Source: Caulochytrium protostelioides
Taxonomy: Eukaryota; Chytridiomycota; Caulochytriomycetes; Caulochytriales; Caulochytriaceae
Assembly: GCA_003615045.1 (NCBI GenBank)
Contig: ML014230.1
Span: 1 to 59,706, forward strand
Length of the DNA: 59,706 bases
Direction of reading: 5' to 3'
Below are positions 17,631 through 28,383 of the stretch, in pieces; the stretch's first letter is position 1; each line of letters begins with the position of its first letter. The notes beneath the pieces are model-generated. The model made no database searches, was not told the origin of the DNA, and worked only from the letters and a program-made list of their open reading frames with translations. A program made the translations under genes and the position numbers.

Positions 17631-20600
17631 TTAGTCAAAGCAAGCTTTGTCGATCGGAATCGGCTCCTGGTCGCGACCGGAAGCAATGAACGCAGCCACG
17701 TCGGGCCCCAGAAGATGGTAAGAGAAGGTCTGCTTTACCGGGTTCGCCTGGATGCGTAGCGGAACGCGCTGCCACAAGCTCACGGACCACGTCACTGGCG
17801 ACGTGCTGAAGCCATGCTTGTCCAGGTCAATTTTCTCTCGCTGAGCCGGACCAAGCAGCGCCGCGGCGTCGCAGACTAGCCGGATCTTCACCATACCTGA
17901 GGTGGAGGGATTATCGTTGTTGCTGTCGTCGTCTTTGACGATTTCGACCAGTGCCGCCTTCTTTTCCTTGACGTTCGGGCGATCCGACGAGGCCCCTTTT
18001 CGGGATTTCGATCGCGACGACAGCAGGCGAAGCTCCAGCTCGAGGCCATAGGCCGGCACGACCATCGTGAGCACGCCCTTAGCGTTGATGCCGTAGACCA
18101 GCGCATCGGCGAGAATGCCATAGCGCGCCGCCAACGGATCGTCAGCTGGCGGGACCCGAGACGCCTCGCGCGCCAGATAGCGACACAGCGCATCCAGGGA
18201 GTGGGCGTCCTGGGCGGCCGTTGCCATCTCCTTGCGCCAGTTGCAACGCGTCGCGATCTGCTGCAACGCGACGGGCGAGGGCAGCAGCCGCGTCTCGATG
18301 TGGGCCACCAAGGCGTCACGGTCGGCCGGATCGAGGACGTCGGCGTCGTACAGCGCGCGAAGATGCAGCACCAGATTGAGCTGGCGGTGCACGACGAGAT
18401 CAGGGTACCGCCGGATCGGCGACGTGAAGTACGTATAGAACGGCGCGTTGAGGGCATAGTGGTGCAAGAAGGTCGGATCGGCGAGGACCTGCGGGGTGCT
18501 CGTGGTCACCATCGCCGCGAGGCACATGCTCTTGATGAGCAGGATGTTGGCCACCAACCGGTGACGGTCGTCCGTGATGCGTTCGAGGCTCTCATGGAGT
18601 GTCCGCGAGGAGTCGACGCATAGGCCTTCCGGGCCCTCGGGGTCAATCCCGCGCTTCTGGTGGTACAGGGCCACCGCCTCGCGCAGTTTCGCGGGCCGAG
18701 GCGGCTGGTGGTGGCGCAGCAAGGCGCGGTCGGGCAGCGCGTCGTAGATCGTGGCCGCAACGCTCTTGTTGGCGAGAATCATCAGTTCCTGAATCATCAG
18801 GTTGGACGGCAGCATCTCGTAGGGGCGGCAGCCCACCACGTTGCGGTCCGCGTCGCGCTCGAACCACAAATCCAGGCTGCCGAGCGAGACGGCGCCGGTC
18901 GCGTAGCGGTGGGCGCGCAGATGCTGGCTCATGATGTGCATCCGGTGCAAGGCAGCCGCGACGCGGACGCACACATCCGGCTGCAGTCCGGGAAGCACCG
19001 CGTGGGCGCGCGATGGCTCGAGCACGCCGTCCGTTCCACCGACGGCGTCGATGAGGTCCTGGGCCTGGCGATACGCGAGCTTCGCGTGCGACCGAATCAC
19101 GCCGCGGCCGATCCAGATGTTGGGGACGCCCGGCTCGCCGTGGTAGATCCGGCCTTCGTCGTTCATGTGCCAAACCACACTCATCGTCCGGCGTGGGACA
19201 CTGGGCATCAAGCTGCACCGGTTGCTGCTCAGCGGTTCAGGCAGCATCGAGATCACCGAGCCAAGCACGTACACGGACGTGCCGCGGCGAAACGCTTCGG
19301 TGTCCATGGCGGTGCCGGGCGGCACGTAGTGCGATACGTCGGCGATGTGAACACCCACTTCGTAGACGGCGCGGCCATCCGGCAGCGAGGCCTTGCGGGT
19401 ACAGTGCAGCGCGTCGTCAATATCGCGCGCCGTCGGTGGATCCACCGAGAACACGACCTCCGCCGTGAAATCGCGCCGGCCTTCGTGAAACATGGCCGCC
19501 TCGTCGGCCTCGTCAGCTGCGGCAACCGCCGTCGCCGCCGCGTGTGCTTTCGCCGCGCTCAAGGCCAAGTCGTCCTTCTGGCCACGAGGGTAAACATGAG
19601 TATAGGGCGCCCAACACACACCCGCATCTAGCAGCATGCGCTGGCGCGGTGAGGGATCTGACCCGCAGAACGTCACTTGATCGCCCGTGTGGAAAGGCCT
19701 GGGGCGTCGCGACGAGTAAGGCTTGGGCGGCGTGATATATGCTTTGAAGGTATTGCTGCTGAAAAAGGCATCGATGGACTGTTGGATCGCACGGATCGCT
19801 GTGGTCGTCTCGGTGTCCAGTTGCTCAGGGAGCGGGCTACCAACCTTCCACGACGCCTTCCCGTGGGAAATTTTGTCGAGCGCGATCAGATCAGCTTTGA
19901 GAGCGCTGCAAGGTTGCTGATTCCAGAGCCCCGAGAGCCGGACTGAGAAGTGCGGCATCTTCATGTTGCGTGGCACCATCATGAAACCAAGGTCAGACGA
20001 CCATGGTCGCGAGCCATGCCAGACTGGTTTGAGCCTACCGATCACCCAGCGGAACGGCGACGGTACCACGACCTGCACGACGCGCGCAAACGGGAGCTTG
20101 AGCAGCCGCTCCAACAACGTGTCGTCGTCAGCCGCATCAGCTTGCGGCGGGGCAGCCGCAGGCGCGGCAGTACTTTCCAGTCGGTTTTCCTTCTCCTCAC
20201 GGCAACGAGCAACGTCTTCGTCTTCATCATCGACGTCTTCGTCGTCAATGCTGATGTCTTCGTCGTCAAGGCCGATGTCCTCGTCGTCCTCATCATCGCC
20301 ACGGGTCACGGATAGCGCGGCCATAGTCCCGTCCTCGGCATCATGGGCATCGTGATGCAGTCCGGTGAACGACGTTGTCGTTGCCGACGGCGAAGGCGGT
20401 GTCGACGCCGAAATGGATGAGGACGAAGGCGAAGGCGATGCTGGCGCGGATGCCGACGGCAGATGCTCGGCACCAGCCAATGCGGATTGAGAAAGCGCCT
20501 TCTTATCGTCTTTCTTATCTTCCTTCTTGGCTTCCTTCTTAGCCGACTTCTGACGATAGCGCTGGAAGGCTTCGCGGACTTCGGGCACCAGGGCTTCTTT

Positions 20601-21398
20601 CTCCGCGGCAGACAGTTCCTCGATGAGCACCTCGTCGCCGTCTACGGCGCCATGATGCGCCGACATGCCCACAATGACATGGCCGCCAGTCCGGAAATGG
20701 CTGACAATGCCGAGTTTGCGGCGGATCTGGCGGTAGACCGACAGATGGAGTTCGCCGGCATCAACGCGGTCCTGCCAGGACGACGGCAGAAGGGGGCGCG
20801 GCGCGTGGCGCAGCAGCTGCTGATGCCGCGCAAGCAACGTCGCCGCCTCCGGCACCGCTGCATACTTGTGACACAGGGCCGAGACGGCAGCAGCCACGTC
20901 GGCCGCTCTTGACGCTTCGACAGCCTCCACGGCCGCGGTTTCATCTCGAGGCTCGACGCGTGTAGCGCTTTCATTCGCGTTCTCGTTCACGCACTCATTC
21001 ACATGCTCGCCATGGCGCTCCCGTGAGTCCAACTTGGCCTTCCAGAGGCGGTTGGCGACGGCGTCTCTGAACTGAGATGCTCGGCTCGGAACGTAAGGAA
21101 CGGGCTTGGCTGGCTTGGCGTTATCAATGGATGCCTCGTCGGATACCTCGTCGGAGGCGTCAGTGCTCGGAGACGATGCAGTTTGAGCATGGACAAACTG
21201 GACCATGCTATGGGCACCACGGGCACCACCGCGTCCGCCGCGGCGGCTCCACACCGGATCATCCGGGCCAGGCCGAGACCACGGTGTTGATTCGTGGCCG
21301 CCACGGCCACCACCGCGACCGCCGCCGCGATCGCCGCCACGGAAGCGACCCCCACGGCCGCGAACTGGCGAGTTAGAAGCGTCGCCTAAATGACTCAT
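17631..21398 (-). CDS. DIS3L2: DIS3-like 3'-5' exoribonuclease (DIS3L2 type)
   Basis: The 1255-residue protein belongs to the RNase II/RNB superfamily. An N-terminal RGG-rich segment (about residues 10-50) is followed by a long disordered region with an acidic run near 360-395. Cold-shock-like domains lie around 430-640. The RNB domain runs from about 640 to 1000: SVDPPTARDIDDALH carries Asp653, Asp659, Asp661 and Asp662, the metal-binding catalytic set, and YFTSPIRRYPDLVVHRQL begins near residue 990. An S1-like C-terminal domain follows. No N-terminal PIN domain is present, so it is DIS3L2-like rather than Dis3. The intact Asp set argues against inactive SSD1-type proteins. DIS3L2 degrades 3'-uridylated RNAs in the cytoplasm without the exosome. 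It is longer than the human enzyme (~885 residues) because of the N-terminal extension. Confidence 0.85.
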   Translation of the reverse strand: MSHLGDASNSPVRGRGGRFRGGDRGGGRGGGRGGHESTPWSRPGPDDPVWSRRGGRGGARGAHSMVQFVHAQTASSPSTDASDEVSDEASIDNAKPAKPVPYVPSRASQFRDAVANRLWKAKLDSRERHGEHVNECVNENANESATRVEPRDETAAVEAVEASRAADVAAAVSALCHKYAAVPEAATLLARHQQLLRHAPRPLLPSSWQDRVDAGELHLSVYRQIRRKLGIVSHFRTGGHVIVGMSAHHGAVDGDEVLIEELSAAEKEALVPEVREAFQRYRQKSAKKEAKKEDKKDDKKALSQSALAGAEHLPSASAPASPSPSSSSISASTPPSPSATTTSFTGLHHDAHDAEDGTMAALSVTRGDDEDDEDIGLDDEDISIDDEDVDDEDEDVARCREEKENRLESTAAPAAAPPQADAADDDTLLERLLKLPFARVVQVVVPSPFRWVIGRLKPVWHGSRPWSSDLGFMMVPRNMKMPHFSVRLSGLWNQQPCSALKADLIALDKISHGKASWKVGSPLPEQLDTETTTAIRAIQQSIDAFFSSNTFKAYITPPKPYSSRRPRPFHTGDQVTFCGSDPSPRQRMLLDAGVCWAPYTHVYPRGQKDDLALSAAKAHAAATAVAAADEADEAAMFHEGRRDFTAEVVFSVDPPTARDIDDALHCTRKASLPDGRAVYEVGVHIADVSHYVPPGTAMDTEAFRRGTSVYVLGSVISMLPEPLSSNRCSLMPSVPRRTMSVVWHMNDEGRIYHGEPGVPNIWIGRGVIRSHAKLAYRQAQDLIDAVGGTDGVLEPSRAHAVLPGLQPDVCVRVAAALHRMHIMSQHLRAHRYATGAVSLGSLDLWFERDADRNVVGCRPYEMLPSNLMIQELMILANKSVAATIYDALPDRALLRHHQPPRPAKLREAVALYHQKRGIDPEGPEGLCVDSSRTLHESLERITDDRHRLVANILLIKSMCLAAMVTTSTPQVLADPTFLHHYALNAPFYTYFTSPIRRYPDLVVHRQLNLVLHLRALYDADVLDPADRDALVAHIETRLLPSPVALQQIATRCNWRKEMATAAQDAHSLDALCRYLAREASRVPPADDPLAARYGILADALVYGINAKGVLTMVVPAYGLELELRLLSSRSKSRKGASSDRPNVKEKKAALVEIVKDDDSNNDNPSTSGMVKIRLVCDAAALLGPAQREKIDLDKHGFSTSPVTWSVSLWQRVPLRIQANPVKQTFSYHLLGPDVAAFIASGRDQEPIPIDKACFD

Positions 21399-23244
21399 CT
21401 TGAGGCCTGCGGCGGTAATTTACGGAACGATCAACAACGATCGGAAAGGTTATACGACTGAGGTGCTACCCGTCGGTGAGAGGGGTGAAAAAGCAGGCTG
21501 CGAGTAAAAAAGAAAAGGGTGGTGAATCTAATCTAATCGAGATCGCTCCTCCCGTCCTGTCAAGGAAACGACAAAATATGGACGCTTTTGGGGGGAAATC
21601 TCGTCGCTCTGGACGTCTGTCCGTCGTCCTCCGCGGGGCTGTCGCGATCGGTCGCGAGATAAAAACAAAGATCAAGATCACGCGCAGGTGGTGATGTCGA
21701 AACCCACACGGGTCACACGTCGTCGACAGCACCACGTGGCGCGACGGCTGATGCGGTGGACGGTTCTCCCGCTGGGCCACGTAACGGACGAACTGAGTCC
21801 GCGAGGGCGATGTTGGCCGTTCTGTCCGCCGATGCGGCGGCTTTTATAGGAGCAAGGGTGCGGATCGCCTCGGCGGCCGCAACCCCGCCGCCGCCTTGAG
21901 GCCACGTCGACCGGTCCGGCGTGGGCCCTGCGGCCGTCGGCCCCGCGCCGGGAAATCCTGTCCCCACACGCCACGTCGCGCGCCTCCTCGGGCCGCAGTC
22001 CGCCGCCCGCAGCACGGCCTCGCACAAATCGTGCGTGGCAGGAGCCTGACTAGAGCGCCCGTTGTACTCGTCGTGCTCGCCGTGCCGGCGCCGCGGCGGT
22101 CCGTTCCGACCATCGGAAGCTCAGCAACGGAGGAAGGATCGTATATTAGGATCGTATATTATTGAGTCGGCATACGTTCGACGATGCCAACGCGACTACA
22201 CGGCTGAGCGGTCAGCTCGCGGTGTGAGGAACACGCGGCAGAACAGGGCTTGAAGGCCTCACCTCACTGCCCAGATTTCATGCCAGTTTCACTCCCAGCT
22301 TTACGGTCAGCTTCAGCATCGGCGGCGTTTATAGCCGTGCGTATGATGCCGCACTGTGGATGATCATGAGATCGTCGGGCTATGGCTCGTTTCGCCTATC
22401 GCGTAGTATGGCCACGCGTACGTGGCGTCAGCTGACGTGAGCACGTCGGCACACCGAGAGGCGGACATTGTCATCAAGGGTCCTGCTTCGCGTCCTCCAT
22501 TGCCTCCCGTTTTTCCAGCAAAAGCATAAGCAAAGTCTATTTTGCGGTAAACCCCGAACGATGGCCAGTTCGGTTCTTTTGTCTCCTGCTGGAGCAACCA
22601 GCGCCTCTCCAGCCGCGGAGACCGGCGCCGGCAGTGAGGCTTAGCTCGGGACGGCCTTCGCGGCGCTTGTCGCCGTCGCCGTCGAGACGGGCCAAAGGGC
22701 GCAGCCGCCGTGGATGCCGCCGCGGCGCCGAACGCTGCAGCCCCCGTGATGGACCCTGACGCTCACCCGCCTGACGCCGCCGCCGCCGCCGCCGCCGGCA
22801 GCGCCGACTCCGCCATCGGCCGCCGCCCACGTTGTCGCCCATCCCGCGGCACAACGCGGCGCCGCACGACGCGCCGGATCGTGGATGGCGGACTTATGAG
22901 GGCGCGTATGGTCACGCGGGTCGCCACGATGCCGTGTTCTACACACCGCCGCTGTGTCCCATGCTTTGGCAATGTGGCGCCGCCGTGCTCAACCTCTCCC
23001 CTATCGCGCACCGCAGCGTGACAAGGAAGACTCTCCCTATGCGGGACGATGCAGGCAAAGACACAGGAGGGCTTCGATGCGGTGCCATACGATGCGGTGC
23101 GATGCATGACACCGCGATCCGACTGTCCGAACCGCCGTGATCTGAGAGGCATTCCTACGCTCTGCCCGCTGCCCATCCCACCACCGTCCTGCCTTTTCCG
23201 TTTCGTTTCCGTTCGGACAGCGTTCTCGTTTGTCAGCGCCCGCG
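21399..23244. other. Intergenic between divergent DIS3L2 and PRPS genes
   Basis: About 1.85 kb with no recognisable gene. It is GC-rich, with an AT-richer patch at about 21470-21690, and includes both divergent promoters. Open frames on both strands are short and Ala/Arg/Pro-rich, as expected by chance. Confidence 0.5.
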
Positions 23245-25440
23245 ATGCGCGATATCACGGTGCTGGCGGGGTCCAGCCACCCCGAGTTTGCGGAGGAGAT
23301 CTGCAAGAGGCTCGGAATTCCGCTCGGCAAGTGCAAGCTCGGCAAATTCTCGAACAACGAGACTTCGGTCGCGATCCAGGACTCGGTCCGCGATGTCGAC
23401 GTCTACATCGTGCAATCGGGCTGCGGTAGCGTCAACGACAACTTCGTTGAGCTCCTCATCATGATCGCGGCGTGCAAGACGGCGAGCGCCCGCAAAGTCA
23501 CCGCCGTTATCCCGTGCTTCCCGTATGCCCGACAGGCCGAGGCGCCGTACAAGAAGAACGGCATGCCGCTGTCCCGCGTCCCGGCCCACGAGGTCCCCAA
23601 GTACAAGGCGCTGTGGGAGGGCATCGATCCGACGCGGTCGACGTCGACGCTGCTGCCGGAAGCGCTCGGCCCGCCGCTCAGCGGCAGCAAGCAGGCTGTC
23701 GTCCACCATACACACATGATCCCGCAGCACTCGCTGCAGAGCCTGCAGGAATCTCCGCTCTACAGTCCCCCGCCGCTCGGCGGTCTCGACGACCCGGCCC
23801 TCCACCCGGGGACGGCGAGCGCCCATGCGAGCGCGAACGTCCGCGGGTCTTTGTTCGGCGACAAGATTGATGTTACCAAAACGCCCGTCGCCAACGCGCC
23901 CTCCCGCCTTTCCCAGGCCGCCCAGCAGGCCGGCATCGCGTCCTCCCGGTCGTCGCCGACCGCGGCCATGGCCGGCACTTCCACCGCCGCCGCGGACGCT
24001 GCCGACGCCGACGCCGAGGAAACCGCCCTTTCGGACGCCGCGTCGTCCCCATCCCCCACGGCCGCGGGCGCCAGCACGCCGGCGGCGCCGTCGCCGGACG
24101 GCGGCGTCTCGGGCCCGAGCCCGACGCTGAGCCGCGGAATTCCGGCGCCCGCTGACCGCAGCAGCCGTGGCCGCGGCCGCGCCGGCGAGAGCCTCGACCT
24201 GACCGGCCGCTCGCACACCACGTCCGAGGTCTACGGCTCGTCGTCGTGGGACGAGCACGACGGCGTGCGCCTCATGATGCAGCGCATGAACATCCAGAAT
24301 GGCCAGGTCACCGGGATGGACGGGATGCCGACGTCGACGTCGACGCTGAACCGTCCCGCGGCGGCCGGGCTTGAGCGCCTCGGCACGATCAGCGGCTCGA
24401 CGACGCCGCAGACGGCGTACGGGCTGCCCGGCGCGGCGATGGCGGCGGCGCCAGGCCACGGCGGGCCGGGCCGCGCCCGCTCGCTGAGCCATGTGAGCCA
24501 CGAGGGTCGCATCGCGACCATCTCGACTGTCAGCCCGGCGCCGGGTACCCAGATGCGCTCGTTGATGCCTAACGTGCAGCAGCGCGACCAAGCGGCGTAC
24601 CGGCTGACGAGCGCGTCGCACATGACGATGCCGCAGCTGTCGGCCATGAGCAGCCTCGAGATCCTGCCCGACCAAGGCGCCGGCGCCGGCGCCGGCATGG
24701 CCACCGGCATGCAGCAGATGGGCTCGACGCAGTACAAGCACTGGACCGCGCGCGCCGGCACGCTCGTCTGTAACATGCTGATGGCGGCGGGCGCTGACCA
24801 TATCATCACGATGGACTTGCATGACCCCCAGTTCCAGGGCTTCTTTGACATCCCCGTGGACAACCTCTACGGGCAGCCGCTCATCCTCAAGTATATCCGC
24901 GAGATGGTGCCCAACTACCACGAGGCCGTGATTGTGAGTCCCGACGCCGGCGGTGCGAAGCGCGCGACGATTATCGCGGACCGCCTCAACATGGACTTCG
25001 CGCTGATCCACAAGGAGCGCAACCACCCGATGCACTCGCCGAACCAGGCCGGCGGGGGCGGCGCGACGCTGGATGGCGTGACGCTCGGGTCGGACCGCAT
25101 GCTCGTCGGCCACGTGCGCGACCGCGTCTGCATCCTCATCGACGACATCGCCGATACCAGCTTCACGATCACGAAGGCGGCGAAGCTGTTGGACAAGGCG
25201 GGCGCTGCGCGCATCTACGCCATCGTGACGCACGGCCTGCTCTCGGGCGATGCGCTCAAGCGCATCCGCGAGAGCAAGATCGATGAGCTCGTCGTAAGCA
25301 ACTCGGTTCCGCAGCAGGCGCACTTGGAGGCTACCGATAAGCTCAAGGTCTTTGACATCACGGCCATGTTCGCCGAAGCGATCCGTCGCATCCACAACGG
25401 CGAGAGTGTCAGCTTCCTCTTCGAATCGGTGCCCTACTAG
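23245..25440 (+). CDS. PRS1: Ribose-phosphate diphosphokinase with a ~400-residue internal insertion (Prs1-like)
   Basis: The enzyme makes PRPP from ribose 5-phosphate and ATP for nucleotide, His and Trp synthesis. Residues 1-97 match the PRPS N-terminus ([36 protein letters not shown]). Residues 98 to about 497 are an unrelated Ser/Ala/Pro/Gly-rich insertion. The fold then resumes with [50 protein letters not shown] and the PRPP loop [14 protein letters not shown]. Without the insert it would be ~331 residues, the normal size. Yeast Prs1 and Prs5 also carry non-homologous inserts, the Prs1 one near this same point, and Prs1 functions in heteromers with cell-wall-integrity links. The loop reads DTSFT where canonical enzymes have DT(C/G)GT, as in Prs1-type subunits, so it may need a partner subunit. 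The first ATG is at 23245. Confidence 0.9.
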   Translation: MRDITVLAGSSHPEFAEEICKRLGIPLGKCKLGKFSNNETSVAIQDSVRDVDVYIVQSGCGSVNDNFVELLIMIAACKTASARKVTAVIPCFPYARQAEAPYKKNGMPLSRVPAHEVPKYKALWEGIDPTRSTSTLLPEALGPPLSGSKQAVVHHTHMIPQHSLQSLQESPLYSPPPLGGLDDPALHPGTASAHASANVRGSLFGDKIDVTKTPVANAPSRLSQAAQQAGIASSRSSPTAAMAGTSTAAADAADADAEETALSDAASSPSPTAAGASTPAAPSPDGGVSGPSPTLSRGIPAPADRSSRGRGRAGESLDLTGRSHTTSEVYGSSSWDEHDGVRLMMQRMNIQNGQVTGMDGMPTSTSTLNRPAAAGLERLGTISGSTTPQTAYGLPGAAMAAAPGHGGPGRARSLSHVSHEGRIATISTVSPAPGTQMRSLMPNVQQRDQAAYRLTSASHMTMPQLSAMSSLEILPDQGAGAGAGMATGMQQMGSTQYKHWTARAGTLVCNMLMAAGADHIITMDLHDPQFQGFFDIPVDNLYGQPLILKYIREMVPNYHEAVIVSPDAGGAKRATIIADRLNMDFALIHKERNHPMHSPNQAGGGGATLDGVTLGSDRMLVGHVRDRVCILIDDIADTSFTITKAAKLLDKAGAARIYAIVTHGLLSGDALKRIRESKIDELVVSNSVPQQAHLEATDKLKVFDITAMFAEAIRRIHNGESVSFLFESVPY

Positions 25441-26061
25441 GGTGTCCTTCTTTGTTGGATGTTGCTACGCCGCCATCGGATGCGTGAACCCCCGACAAGA
25501 TATTGGGCCGCCAGGGCATCGGTCATGGGCAGATCGATCGGGTCTTCTCGTAAAAAAAAAACATAAAGGATCAACTTAAATAAACTCATTAAGTGGGTCG
25601 GAAGCACCGGGATGGATCAACCACGATCGGCCCACCTCAATGCAGAAGGCGAGCTATCGAACATGGGATCTGGCGGTGTCAAGGGTGTAAAGATTAAGGG
25701 ATGGCATCGAGCGATGGCACCCGAGACGGAAAAGGTGGATGCGGTGGGAAAGGTCGCGGCGGAAGCGGGAGAAGCGAGGAAGGATGGATGGCAGAAGGAT
25801 GGAGGTCGGAATGCGGATGAGGGGAAGGGAGGGACTGGGATGGCAGTGATGACAACAATAGCGCGAGCCGGTGAGGGGCGCTAGGAACCTGTTCGGTCAT
25901 CTCGGAATTCACAGGACTGCATCGCCAGAGGGAGAGCAGCAGAAAGGGAGGATCGGGCGGACCAGACAATGGCGGGACGAAGGGGACGCGGGGATGCGAA
26001 GGCGGGGAATGGGGTGGCGGATGAGAATCATGGGTGGTGGAGATACAAGCTCGTGAAGCGT
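25441..26061. other. Intergenic, convergent 3' ends; purine-rich
   Basis: The top strand is strongly purine-biased from about 25680 to 26040, with an A-run at 25551-25562. The 90-codon frame at 25612 simply reflects this bias; I do not call it a gene. Confidence 0.45.
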
Positions 26062-26973
26062 TTACGAGCTCTGGAAGTTCTGGGGATCAAAAACGCCCGC
26101 ATACTTGCTGAGCGTGGCTTCCAGGATGGCGTTGCGGCCCTCGGCGGTCCCCGGCTCGAGCTTCTTGTCGTTCAGCACCTTGAGCCCCGCTTCGTTGAGC
26201 ATGAGGGCCTTTTCGCCGTCGTGGCCGGCGGCCCAGCCGCGCTCGATCATACTGATGATGTGCGAGCGTAGCGGCTTGCCGTCTTCCAGGCCGTGGAAGT
26301 CCTTGCTGCTCGGGAGCATGCTCGTCTCCGAGAGCGCTTTGGCGATGCTTTTGTCAGAGGCGCTCACGATGTTCTTCTTGAACGAGTCCCAGTCCTCGAT
26401 CACGAGGTAGCGCAGGGTGGTCACGATCGTCTCGAGCGACTCGCTGACGGGGTGCCAGTCGGCCCCCGCGGCCATCCCATAGGCTTTGAGATCGTCGATG
26501 TACTGCTCGGCCTTCTTGGCGCCGTCGCCGCGCTGCAGGTCCTCGAACTTGACGTCGCCGGCCTTGGCATTGCCGATGCCGTAGTACTCGTACGACTTGC
26601 GCAAGAAATCCGTCAAAAACGCGGTCAGCACGGGCGACCACTCGGCCTCCGCCATCGGTCGGTTGTCGACCGTGAAGGCCGTGACGGCCTGCTCGATGGA
26701 GGGCAGGCCATCGTCCAACTTGGTGACGTTGGCGGTCCACTTTGTCAGGTACTCACCCTGGATCGCGACAATGACGGGGTTCTTGTTTTTGTCCTTCTTG
26801 TCGGCGAGGTATTCTTTGGGCCCGTAGACGGCGGCGCCGACGACGGAAGAGTTCGCGGCCGATCGCTCGGGCGAGGGCGTCGCGGCCGCCGCCGACGAGG
26901 TCGAGCTGGACTGTGGCAAGGCGGAGACCGTGGCCAGTGAGAGCACCAGCGTGATGAGTGAGATGAGTCGCAT
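26062..26973 (-). CDS. Secreted protein of unknown function
   Basis: The 303-residue protein starts with a clear signal peptide, MRLISLITLVLSLATVSA, with likely cleavage after VSA, and then a Ser/Thr/Ala-rich stretch with possible N-glycosylation (NSS). The remainder, from about residue 45, is charged and probably helical, with no membrane segment or GPI tail. No cysteine pattern or catalytic motif stands out, and I do not recognise a family. Possibilities include a secreted protein acting at the wall or on a host surface, but nothing in the sequence decides. The ATG at 26973 immediately precedes the signal peptide. The gene converges with PRPS. Confidence 0.75.
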   Translation of the reverse strand: MRLISLITLVLSLATVSALPQSSSTSSAAAATPSPERSAANSSVVGAAVYGPKEYLADKKDKNKNPVIVAIQGEYLTKWTANVTKLDDGLPSIEQAVTAFTVDNRPMAEAEWSPVLTAFLTDFLRKSYEYYGIGNAKAGDVKFEDLQRGDGAKKAEQYIDDLKAYGMAAGADWHPVSESLETIVTTLRYLVIEDWDSFKKNIVSASDKSIAKALSETSMLPSSKDFHGLEDGKPLRSHIISMIERGWAAGHDGEKALMLNEAGLKVLNDKKLEPGTAEGRNAILEATLSKYAGVFDPQNFQSS

Positions 26974-28089
26974 CGTGCCAGTTGGGCGACCGGGGGTTCG
27001 GGATGGGGATGGTCTAGGGGGGGGCGCCTGTGCTAAGGGACCCGCTCAGAGGCCTTGCCACGATCAGCACACGATCGTTGGCCTAGCTATCCCGCGGAGC
27101 AGCCAGCACGTGGACTCGGGATGTTCACCAGCGATTCAGGATTGACCGAGTTAGACCGTTCTGCTTGTTTCTCAACGATCGAGGTGAGAAGCGGGGGGAA
27201 ACGAGGGGATGGGAGAGGATGTCGGATGCGGCGTGAGGGGAACGATGACGAATCGGGGAATTGGTAAGAAGCGTAGGTATGTCTTTGGGCGTAGAGTCGG
27301 AGAGATTCGGTGGATATCGAGCTTGCGAAGACTGCCGAGATCGGGTGAGCGAGTGTGGTGGACCACAAAGACGATTTTCTTCGACTCTGACGCAGACATG
27401 AACGGCCCGTTTTTGGACGCTCGCCTCCAACGATCTGGCACCCGCGACCTTATATAAGTTCGGCACGCGGCGGCGTCGTCTCCATCCGATCCCAGTGACT
27501 ATCCGCAGCAGATGAGTGAGGCTCCAAGAACTGCTGGGACTGGCCGGAGGATCAGTACGGCGCCGAGCGGAGCAGAGGCCGGGATGTCTTGGCACGGCGC
27601 CTCACCGCGAGGTTGCAACGTCTGGCCGCCGGCGCCCGCGCTCATGTCTTCGTGGTTCTCTGCAACAAACGGTATACGCGGCAGGGGGCGGGCGGCAGGA
27701 CCCCGTGCCGATCGGCGGCGGCGCCGTCCTATGCGGGCGGGGTGACTTGTGCCGCCGCCACCGCGCCGTCGCGCCAGCCGGCCGAGGCGGGACCTGCGAT
27801 CGATGCGGCCGATGGCGGCGGCCGACGGCAGGAAGTCGCCGACGGCAGGAGGCCGCCGACAGGAGCTTTCTGAGGTTCGCGGCGCGTGCGCGTGCAAATT
27901 CGATGCATCTCCCGTCGGAGGCCTGGCGGCGCGGCGCTCGCCCTCACCGTCGCGCCGTCGTGCCGTTGTGCCGTCGTGCCGTCGTGCCGTCGTGCAAATT
28001 CGTTGCAGACCCCATTCCCGGTGTAACGTGGAAATCGTCAAAGCGGGCGGACAGTCATGCAGACGGCGGCGCACCTCGTATGAACGGTG
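26974..28089. other. Intergenic; no gene recognised
   Basis: Just over 1 kb containing the promoter of the leftward secreted-protein gene. A short minisatellite with unit GTGCCGTCGT lies near 27956-28000. A Fanzor relic begins at the right edge. Confidence 0.45.
27956..28000. repeat. 10-bp tandem repeat GTGCCGTCGT
   Basis: About four imperfect units. Noncoding. Confidence 0.65.
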
Positions 28090-28383
28090 GCCCTGAAACC
28101 CGGTCAACGCCGGCGCCAGAATACCGTGGTTCGAAGTTTGCCGTGGTGTGAAGCCACCCACAGCACATTGGTGAACCGCGATCTCAATGCCGCGTTGAAC
28201 ATCCGACGCTTTCTGACCTGACCCGTCAGACCGAAGGCGTTGTGCCGCAACCCGGAGCCGGCTTGTGCTGGGGAAAGCCAGGTGGCGGCCCGAGGTCGGC
28301 AAGCTCATTCGTCACTGAACCAAGATGCGCGCTGCCTCGGTGTGGGACCCCAGGGGGGGGCATCACAGAGGGGATGGCGTGCG
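28090..28383 (+). mobile_element. Fanzor C-terminal relic, copy c
   Basis: From about 28094 one frame reads LKPGQRRRQ, then LPWCEATHSTLVNRDLNAAL, then NIRRFLT and a stop. This is the cleanest zinc-ribbon/RuvC-III segment in the window, with Cys and the catalytic-type NRD intact. A shifted frame continues the tail to about 28317. The 3' noncoding segment has a weaker hairpin (CCTC/GAGG arms) and ends with the shared GCGTGCG-type motif at 28377-28383. Everything upstream of the last ~60 codons is absent, so the copy is 5'-truncated. Confidence 0.65.
28330..28383 (+). ncRNA. Candidate structured 3' end of Fanzor copy c
   Basis: The segment is homologous to the 3' hairpin in the other copies. 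Outer pairs CCTC/GAGG are kept, inner pairs are partly lost, and the C/G-run loop is kept. Treated as a candidate omegaRNA remnant by homology to Fanzor organisation. Confidence 0.25.

Noticed and set aside
23233-25395. 720-codon open frame antisense to the PRPS gene
   Set aside because: Shadow frame. The PRPS strand has clear catalytic motifs at both ends.
25612-25884. 90-codon plus-strand frame
   Set aside because: It merely follows a purine-rich strand bias (Gly, Lys, Glu, Ala, Arg) in a convergent intergenic region.
27516-28151. 211-codon plus-strand frame
   Set aside because: Arg/Ala/Gly-rich, begins at a non-optimal context and runs through a minisatellite and into a Fanzor relic.
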